Positions 56,478-64,000 of a stretch of 64,000 bases of DNA are shown here, piece after piece. Source of the stretch: Fennellomyces sp. T-0311 (taxonomy: Eukaryota > Mucoromycota > Mucoromycetes > Mucorales > Lichtheimiaceae). The stretch is taken from NCBI GenBank assembly GCA_025266875.1, contig JALLLT010000002.1:1612001-1676000 (forward strand), given 5' to 3'. Numbering within the stretch: position 1 is the stretch's first letter; every line of letters begins with the position of its first letter. The position numbers were made by a program, and so were the translations under genes. The notes under the pieces were generated by a model. The model saw nothing but the letters and a program-made list of their open reading frames with translations, was not told the origin of the DNA and did not search any database.

Positions 56478-57386
56478 TAAACTCTATACTTAGCCGTCGA
56501 TTCGCAAATGGAAAAGTTGGAACGCGCACAGACTGGGTATATCAAAATGACACGCAACCGCAACAAGCTAACACACTCCCCAACAACTGTTCCGATGGTG
56601 ATGACGGATCTACCATCAATGCAGATCCGCACCCGTACTCTCCAACTGAAGTTTACTGTGCGCTTGCAATCATTGCCAACATCAACCATGACTCGTACAG
56701 TAGAACTTACGTTACTACCCAATGGAAGGAAAACCTGTGACCAACAGTGGTGAAGGCTGACAGTAGCCAACCCTATCAGCCAAAAGCTCAAAAAGCTACT
56801 AAGAGAGGCAATTCCACTAAAAGATCCAGCTCAAACAGCAATCGACAAGACACGAGATGAAGAGTTCCAGTCAAGAGCCAAAGCATCCGTATCAGTACGT
56901 TGTCTACGACCGATTCGTATGATTGATCGAATTCTGTACCTGGAAGCTTCAACAAATGATCGACACCGGCTCGCCAACTGGAGATTACATTGGCTTCCGC
57001 CAACGTCCAATCCACCAGATTGCCCTTGTGGACAAGGCAAGGCCAAGTGAGGACATTATGCCTCCTGACCGCTTGTAGCGATACAAATACAAGAACTAAT
57101 GGAAGCCTTCGGTGCAGTCCCCGAGCTTAATCCTGGTGTCCACCCGATCGACTACATCCTGAACTGCCTCCCGCATTCAGATGTTGGTCTCACTGGTGGT
57201 GAATGGAAGCATGCTTGACCAGCTCTACTCCGAGCCCTGCACAGGATCGACAACCTGATCCTCCCGCAAGATGACAATGAACAAGACAGTGCATCAAGCA
57301 ACGACCGACCCATCACAGAATCGACTACTTATCCCCTCCTAAGGGAAACATATATGAAATATATGGTTCTGCAAGACGCCCAATGA
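56478..57386 (+). mobile_element. Non-LTR (LINE-type) retroelement remnant, C-terminal part
   Basis: A single plus-strand frame runs from about 56478 to a final TGA at 57384-57386 and is interrupted by exactly four in-frame TGA codons (56751, 57048, 57066 and 57216) with no frameshift. Its translation is the region downstream of the reverse transcriptase domain of LINE ORF2 proteins: MEKLERAQTGYIKM, MTDLPSMQIRTRTLQLKFTV, RHRLANWRLHWLPP, DCPCGQGKAK (zinc-knuckle-like C-x-C followed by H), IQIQELMEAFGAVPELNPG, VHPIDYILNCLPHSDVGLTG and GEWKHA. The RT catalytic region itself is absent, so it is 5'-truncated, as usual for LINEs. The element abuts the ABC transporter scrap that follows. The zinc-knuckle His and Cys are disturbed by the TGA codons. 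Confidence 0.75.
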
Positions 57387-57405
57387 AACTATTAGTGCGT
57401 AGATA

Positions 57406-57588
57406 CTTTGTATTGCACACCGTCTCCGAATAATCGTTAATTACGATCGAATCATTGTAATAGATCAAGGCAAGATGACAGAGTTTGACACCCCGTATGC
57501 GTTAATGGCAGGCGAAGACAGCTTGCTCTACCAAATGTGCGAGCACAGTGACGAGTTTACCGAACTGCTAGCGATTACCTATAGTTAG
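57406..57588 (+). pseudogene. C-terminal fragment of an ABCC transporter
   Basis: Open frame with no ATG that reads LCIAHRLRIIVNYDRIIVID, QGKMTEFDTPYALMAGEDSL, LYQMCEHSDEFTELLAITYS and TAG at 57586-57588. It matches, block for block, the last 60 residues of the intact ABCC transporter that ends at 63425 (IAHRLRTVADYDRILVLEQG, DFDTPYALITREDSLFHQMC, ERSGEFPELLAIAQ). It holds the H-loop His and the C-terminal end of NBD2 only; the Walker motifs are missing. It is thus the tail of a duplicated transporter gene whose upstream part is lost or replaced by the LINE remnant. Confidence 0.85.
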
Positions 57589-58430
57589 ATTGCAGCACCT
57601 TGAGCGTCAAGTCTACTATCATATTTGTATGTTTTCTCACATGCATTAGCTTATCTAAAGTTATATCACGCTATTTCGGATAAATGAAGAGTGATTAGCA
57701 ATCTGAACGCTACTGCGGCGGTACTACATTCTTAGTAGCACATAGTGATTCACAACCTAGCTCTATTGCCCCTCTTTAATATACTATCGACTAAAATACA
57801 TGCCACCTTCTATATGTTATATTTACTTTTATAATTGTCAATAAATGATAGCATCGTGCTGCTTGTTTAAAGTCGGTAACATATATACTGTATGTTGCTC
57901 GTGATAGCTAGTATTAGACAAACTAAAAGCATTGAAATTAACACGTACCAATAAAATTTTAGATACATGCACGCGCGATGTTGACTTCTAGACAGGCGAC
58001 CCTCCTTCCGGATATACTTTTTTGTAGGGAAATTTGTGGCCTCAGCTTCTGGATATACTTTGGAATTAAGTACATAAAACCCCGCTTGTTAAGCTACTAC
58101 TAGAAAGTATAATTCACAGGGCTTACAGCTGGATATCCCTGCTATTAGGTACATGTCCCTTATGGATCTATGCGTATTGACTAGGGATTGGTTGAGAATG
58201 TTCTATATCAATGATGGTGCTTCCTTAGCAAAATGTTCCACGACAAATCGGGTAGGTTGATCAGACTTAATCGTTACTCAATCTCACGTGGCCTGCCGCA
58301 GTCGCCCATCCTAATGAAGTAGATTCTTCTTTATAGAGCTATTTGTCATTGTCTGTCTTTCACTTATAAGTACAGTGGAATTGGTCTTTTATATTTCCAT
58401 ATTTCATAGCTATTCAGCCTGTTTTTTAGC
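57589..58430. other. Intergenic region upstream of the ABCC transporter
   Basis: About 0.84 kb of AT-rich DNA, presumably the promoter and 5' leader of the transporter. A minus-strand frame at 58364-58585 overlaps the first transporter exons and is rejected. Confidence 0.5.
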
Positions 58431-61400
58431 ATGCCAACGCTAGCTTGTTTGTCTGTACGTTCATTGACAATATTCTCCGTGCTTAGTTCGCCTAAATTAA
58501 TTTGCCTATCTTCTTGCAGGAACCTTGGGCGAATGACGACTTCGCACCGTGTTTTCGAGAAATGTACGCATCCTCGTAGTATCAAGGGTTCACGGGCGGC
58601 TATTAACTAAATTCTGTACCCTTTCAGAGTTATCAATGGAATCATTCCGGTTCTGATTTTGAAATGCTCCGCTATTTTGATCGTTAAGGCAATTGTCCGA
58701 CACGCAAAAGCATCATTGCCGCAGCATGAACCCCTGTTAGCAACTCATGCGAGTGGGTCAAAACAGTATGGTTCAGTGAGTACAAGTGATGGTGTAACAG
58801 AAGCATTGGAAGAGGATGAGGAGCCTTTGGCACGATGGTCTTTGTACAACATCACAAGATTTACTGCCTCGGCACTACAGTGCATGTTAATTTCCTGTGC
58901 CATTACCTGTATCGTTCATCACACGTATATTTTGGATCCGGTTGTCGAGCCTAATGAAAGCGTAGTCCTGGCAGCATACTATATGCAGACAATATACTGG
59001 GTAAGACTTTCTGTATAACAGAGCAACACCAACGATTTTTATGCAAACTCAAAACTAGATTTATGCACTCGTTCTGAGCATCGCAATTGTATTATCTGAG
59101 AACAAGCACATTGCTGATGTTATGTGCGCCCATCTCAATACAATCTATGCATTTGCTCTCCTGACCGGCTTCGTCAGCCTTCGCTCGTTCTACATCAGCA
59201 ATGAACAAGACATCTCAAACACTGGCTATAAAATTACATTGGCGTCAAGTTTCACAACACTGATGTTACTTTTCATCATTATTCATGAAGAGCGTCATAA
59301 ACCTCTATATGTTGAAAGCAGCCCTGTAAGCTATAACACAATGACTTTAATACTACAGTGTGTAACCGTTGACATATGCAGGGACGGGTTAGATCGCCCG
59401 AATATCGAGCTTCATTATACTCCAAATTCATGTTCAGCTACGTCGAGCCGATGCTAAAAAAAGGATATAATACAACTTTAGACGATAAGGATCTCCATGA
59501 GCTGCCCAAAGTAAACCAAGCTAAATATACGCTCGCCAACTTCCGCGAACACAGGCATACAAAGCTGATGTTGTCACTCTCCAAGACATTTCAACAGCCT
59601 CTCCTCGCACAGTTTGCTTACTCGCTAGTATGGAGCTTATCTATGTTTTATCTTCCTTTTGCTCTCAACAAGATTATCAAGTTCATCGAGCAACCAGGCA
59701 GTGGCCCAGGGCTGACGCCTTACCTTTACGTCATCAGTATGTTTGTTGCTTCAACGATTCAGTCGCTTTCGCACCAGCAAGATTTATATATCGGTCGAAC
59801 TCTCGGCTTACGAATCCAATCGATTGTGGTCGGTGAAGTGTATGGCAAAGCACTAAGGCGCAGGCAACAAGGGAATGAATCGGAGGGCGACGAAGAGCAA
59901 CACGCCGAATCACAAAGCAACATCAACAACCTACTCTCATTGGACGCAAGCAAGTTGGCCGACATTCCAGTTTTTGGACCATTTTTCGTTTCCTACATTA
60001 TGCAAATGGCTATCTGTACCTATGGACTGTATCAGCTACTCGGTTCTGCTGCAATATACGGCGTTGTTATTATGGTTTTGTCGCAACCGCTCTTTTATAA
60101 ACTAAACAGCAAGTTCGAGACACTCCAACGTACTGTCATGGGATTCACGGACAAGCGTATGAAGGTGATGAACGAGCTATTGAATGCGATTCGTATCGTC
60201 AAGTTCTTCGCGTGGGAGGATGAGTTCCGTAAGCGTATTTGTGAAGCACGAGAAGTGGAGCTCAAAGCAACACGATCGCGTCTACTTATGCTTGTGGCAC
60301 TGGATACCACGTATGTATTATTGTGTTTATAGTGAGTAGTTTTCGTGCTGACCCGTATAACTTTTAGATGGTTCTTTATTACTGTAACTATTATGGCTAC
60401 TGTGTTCTATGTATACACTATCTCGCATATGCTGACGGCATCCACTGCATTCACTGCCTTGGCGCTTTTCAACATATTCAAGACGGCGCTTGAAGACCTT
60501 CCATTCGTCATCACCGTTCTTGTTCAAGGCTACGTGTCCTTAAGGCGTGTTGAAAATTTCTTGCAAGAAGAGGAGGTTCAGCCTTTGCAATCGACGGTGT
60601 CATGGGATACCAATACTGCTGTCGGATTCGTAAACAATGCGTCGTTTAGCTGGGATCCAAGGTCCACGAAGCCCATCCTCAGAAACTTGAACCTGTCGTT
60701 TCCATTGCGAAGGCTTTCGCTCGTGTGTGGCCCTACAGGCTGCGGAAAAAGTACGTTGCTAGCCAGTCTCTTGGGTGAAACTTACTGTCACGGCGGCTCC
60801 GCAGTTCTACCAAGAAAGCATTTTTCTTTATCTCTCGGTACCGGTGGTGCCGTCTCTGGAGTCGCATATGTTGCCCAAACAGCCTGGCTTCAAAACTGCA
60901 GTATTCGAGATAACATTTTATTCGGGTTGCCTTACAGTAAGGAGCGATACGAAAAGGTGATATCTATGACCGCACTTTTGCCAGACCTGGAAATATTACA
61001 GCACGGTGATCAAACCGAAGTCGGTGAAAGAGGAGTCACTTTGAGCGGTGGACAAAAGCAACGGTAAGTTTCTTTATTTGTTTATTGCATACAACAAATA
61101 TTGACTTGCTTCTATAGTGTGGCTATTGCTCGTGCCGTATACTCTCAGGCAGATACCATTATTCTTGACGATTGTCTAAGTGCAGTGGATGCACACACTG
61201 CAAAACATTTATACGAACACTGCCTGACAGGCGAGCTTCTCCGGGAACGTACAGTGATTTTGGTGACCCATCATGTGAATCTTTGTATCAAAGGTGCTGA
61301 CTATGTGGTTGCACTCAAGGATGGCGAGGTTACCGCAGCAGGCAAGCCACAGGATGTCATAGCAGCGGGAGTGCTTGGCGAAGAGGTCACACGTTATGAC

Positions 61401-63425
61401 GATGAAAAAAACTTGGCAATGACATCAACTATTGCTGAAGTATCAGAGACAAAACAGAAGAACTCAACTAAATCCAAGGACAAAGGTGGCAAGTTGACCA
61501 ATGAAGAAGAACGAGCAGAAGGCGGTGTTTCATGGAAAGTATATGCGGCTTACTTTTACGCCTCCGGTGGATTTCCGTTCTGGGCCGCAGTGATAGTTCT
61601 TTACGGAGCATCACAGGCTGCAATTGTTGGTCAAGACATATGGATCAAGGTGTGGTCGTCCGCTTCCTCTGAAAACACCAACAGCTCAAATGTCGAGGCA
61701 ACAACAACAGGCGCGTCGTATCATTCATTGCAAAGTGTATACAACGGTGGAAACGTGTTGCTTACACCAGTATATCATGTACCTGACTGTCTCTCCTCAT
61801 ATACCTCTGCGACAGTATCATATTACCTCGGCGTATATATTTTGATTGGTATCCTTGCGCTTATCATGGCCTCATTACGACTAGTTGTCTTATTTATTGG
61901 CTCGCTCCGCGCATCACGATACATGCATACACAACTGCTGGACGCTATTCTTTCTGCGAAGGTTCGGTTTTTTGACATCACGCCAATCGGACAAATCATC
62001 AATCGGTTTTCGTCAGATCTGCAAACCATAGATCAGGACTTGTCTCCAACATTGTCCGGCCTCTTGTATGCACTCGTCGCCGCACCTTTTGTTGTCATCC
62101 TTATTGCATACGCCATCCCTCTATTCCTTGTCCCGGGTGCATTGATTGCGGTACTTTTCTGGTCAGTCAGCGCGTACTATTTGAATACATCACGCGACTT
62201 GAAGCGTCTCAATTCGGTTTCACGAAGCCCAATTTACGTGCAGTTTCACGAAAGCGTGAGTGGTGTAACCACGATCCGTGCCTTCGGGTGCCAGCGCCGC
62301 TTTATCGAGGAAAACTATGAGACAATCGATAACAACAATAGGCCGTTCCTTTGTATGTGGAATGTCAATCGGTGGTTACATTGCCGCCTCGATATTCTCG
62401 GATCCTTTGTTGGTCTAGTTACTGGTGTTGGTCTCTTGTTATCAAGTTCTTCGATCGACGCAGGTCTGGCAGGTCTGGTACTCAGTAATTCACTACTATT
62501 CACACATATGGTAATTATTGCTGTCCGCTATTATTCAATGTATGAATTGGACTGCAACTCGGTTGAGCGAGTGCAAGAGTACCTTGATATCGAAAAAGAA
62601 TCACCAGCACATACCGCAGCCACAAGCCCACGTTCTAGCTGGCCCGAAACTGGATCTGTCAAAGTGGATCAGTTGGTGATCCAGTACGCACCGGAAACCC
62701 CACCTGTGCTCCATGGGATATCGTTCGAGACCCATCCTCGAGAAAAAGTCGGTATTGTTGGTCGCACAGGCTCAGGAAAGTCAACACTTGCGCTCTCTCT
62801 GTTTCGATTTATGGAGGCCACCAGCGGCAGTATCAAGATAGACGGTGTCGACATATCGCAGCTTGGCTTGCATGACCTGAGATCGCGGCTTACTATTATC
62901 CCCCAAGATCCAGTGTTATTCTCAGGAACTCTGCGAAGCAACTTGGACCCGTTTGGCGAATTCACCGACGCAGATCTTTATATTGCCTTGAGACGATCCC
63001 ATCTTATACATGAAGGCGATGATATTACATTGGATAGTCCTGTTGCCGAGAACGGCAGCAACTGGTCACAGGGACAACGGCAATTGATTGCATTGGCCCG
63101 TGCGCTCGTGAAAAAGTCGTCGCTCATTGTCTTGGACGAAGCAACATCATCTGTTGACTTTCACACCGACCAGCAGATTCAAGAGACCATCCGGTCCGAA
63201 CTTTTTGCCGATTCATCCTTGCTCTGTATTGCTCATCGTCTGCGAACAGTGGCTGACTACGACCGAATTCTAGTACTGGAGCAAGGCAAAGTGGTAGATT
63301 TTGATACCCCATATGCGCTGATAACACGTGAGGACAGCTTGTTCCACCAAATGTGCGAGCGCAGCGGCGAATTTCCGGAATTGCTTGCGATTGCTCAGCG
63401 AAAGGCCAACTCCCTGGGCCCTTAA
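58431..63425 (+). CDS. ABC transporter, subfamily C (MRP/Ycf1/Ybt1-like)
   Basis: Full-length ABCC exporter with an N-terminal TMD0-like extension, about 1,500 residues, probably in the vacuolar or plasma membrane and moving conjugated organic anions. Exon 1 is tiny (58431-58454, MPTLACLS) and joins to EPWANDDFAPCFRE, then IVINGIIPVLILKCSAILIV. Introns are also removed at 59000-59058, 59326-59380, 60309-60366 and 61063-61118. TMD1: SLYSKFMFSYVEPMLKKGYN, QPLLAQFAYSLVWSLSMFYL, LRIQSIVVGEVYGKALRRRQ, RIVKFFAWEDEFRKRI. NBD1: Walker A CGPTGCGKST, signature LSGGQKQR, Walker B TIILDDCLSAVD with Asp in place of the catalytic Glu (usual for ABCC NBD1), and VTHHV. TMD2: RFFDITPIGQIINRFSSDLQ. NBD2: GRTGSGKST, FSGTLRSNLDPFGEF, WSQGQRQLIALARAL, LIVLDEATSSVD, IAHRLRT. 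The stop is TAA. A fragment of a paralogue lies 0.85 kb upstream. Confidence 0.95.
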
Positions 63426-63487
63426 AGTGCAACCCCTTTAAAACGTCAGGCTTATTGTATTATTCTGATTAATTCCACCATATAGAT

Positions 63488-63493
63488 AATAAA
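63488..63493 (+). terminator. Putative polyadenylation signal of the ABCC transporter
   Basis: AATAAA 62 bp after the transporter stop codon. Confidence 0.4.
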
Positions 63494-63570
63494 TCCAACG
63501 TGCCTGTTTGTTTTTCTACTGCTTGCAATTTTATTTATATATTTACAGAGTGAAAATGGAGCCATCTTAA

Positions 63571-64000
63571 CTAGACTTGGTGCCACTGCTCAAGCGAACC
63601 ATTACTCCAGCCACTTTCCAGCGAGCCCTTGATGCTCTCGTCAAGGATAGAGGATGGCGTCTGTACTAACGTCGTAAGCTCATCTTCATCCGTAGAATCG
63701 GCTTCGTCTACCGCCATTGCTGAAGGCTCCGGCTGCTGTTGTGGGGGCTGTAGCCATAAAGCGTTAGGCGAAACAGGCGGTCGATAGTCTGGCGATGCAT
63801 AAGTTATGGCCGGCATAGGAGCGGGCTGTTCGTATCGTGCCGGATGCTTTGCTGAAGGTACGCTTTCGTTGAGCCTTTTGTACAAAGGAGACTACATAAT
63901 GTCAGTCTGTGGCGATCAAGTTTTAGTCCAATATTACCTCTTGCTCGTAGTCGTCAGCAACATCACCAAATCGACGCTTTGTGGATGGTGCTATTTTGAT
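63571..64000 (-). CDS. 3' end of an unidentified protein gene (runs off the window)
   Basis: Partial gene. The last exon, read from about 63891, gives SPLYKRLNESVPSAKHPARY, EQPAPMPAITYASPDYRPPV, SPNALWLQPPQQQPEPSAMA and an acidic stretch VDEADSTDEDELTTLV before TAG 63571. An intron near 63892-63937 (GTAATA...TATGTAG) joins it to an upstream exon IKIAPSTKRRFGDVADDYEQ-E that continues beyond the window. KRRF plus Pro/Gln-rich and acidic segments suggest a disordered nuclear or regulatory protein, but I do not recognise it. Convergent to the ABCC transporter, 145 bp between stops. Confidence 0.6.

Noticed and set aside
1..64000. CRISPR arrays, bacterial operons or phage genes
   Set aside because: No regularly spaced repeats; genes have spliceosomal introns and eukaryotic families throughout.

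Overview
This window is nuclear DNA from a filamentous, early-diverging fungus, most likely Mucoromycota and probably Mucorales. The evidence is: genes with many short GT-AG introns (about 45-70 nt), often with CTAAC/CTGAC-type branch sites; TAA, TAG and TGA all used as stops; a fungal gene set (Whi2-like, Bud6/Aip3, CSC1-type channel, BAR-PH-ArfGAP); and genes that are absent or unusual in ascomycete yeasts (Aquarius helicase, base-exchange phosphatidylserine synthase, TrhO-type rhodanese). The genus is inference only. Most exon joins below were worked out by eye from splice signals and protein family conservation.

Layout. 1-11.4 kb: an SDR oxidoreductase, an HP1-type chromodomain protein, a broken transposon-type gene ending at a MITE-like inverted repeat, a divergent arsenic-type pair (thioredoxin-fold ArsC/Fmp46-like protein and an ACR3 arsenite carrier that looks inactivated), a BED-finger/hAT-derived protein and a Whi2-like protein. 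11.4-35.3 kb is gene-dense: Aquarius (AQR), a TrhO/TSTD2 rhodanese, a small unknown protein, Bud6, SmD1, a C2H2 regulator, chaperonin subunit CCT5, a Thp3/LENG8 SAC3-domain protein and a CSC1/TMEM63 channel. 35.3-47.5 kb is AT-rich and gene-poor, holding only an F-box protein, a second SDR, one coding-like relic and inverted-repeat sequence. 47.5-56 kb: a BAR-PH-ArfGAP-ankyrin protein, chaperonin subunit CCT4, a small PH protein and a base-exchange phosphatidylserine synthase. 56.4-64 kb: a LINE remnant with four in-frame TGA codons, then a 59-codon C-terminal scrap of an ABCC transporter, then the intact ABCC transporter about 1 kb downstream, and the 3' end of an unidentified gene at the window edge.

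Functional links: AQR and SmD1 act in splicing and Thp3/LENG8 in mRNA processing/export; CCT4 and CCT5 are subunits of the same TRiC ring; Bud6, the F-box and BAR-ArfGAP proteins serve polarity, turnover and membrane traffic. The most interesting points are the decayed ACR3 beside an intact reductase-like gene (insertion flanked by a 14-bp direct repeat), the base-exchange PS synthase in a fungus, the TGA-riddled LINE next to a duplicated ABC transporter tail, the MITE-like element at the end of a transposon ORF and the BED/hAT-derived gene. I found no rRNA, convincing tRNA or CRISPR array.
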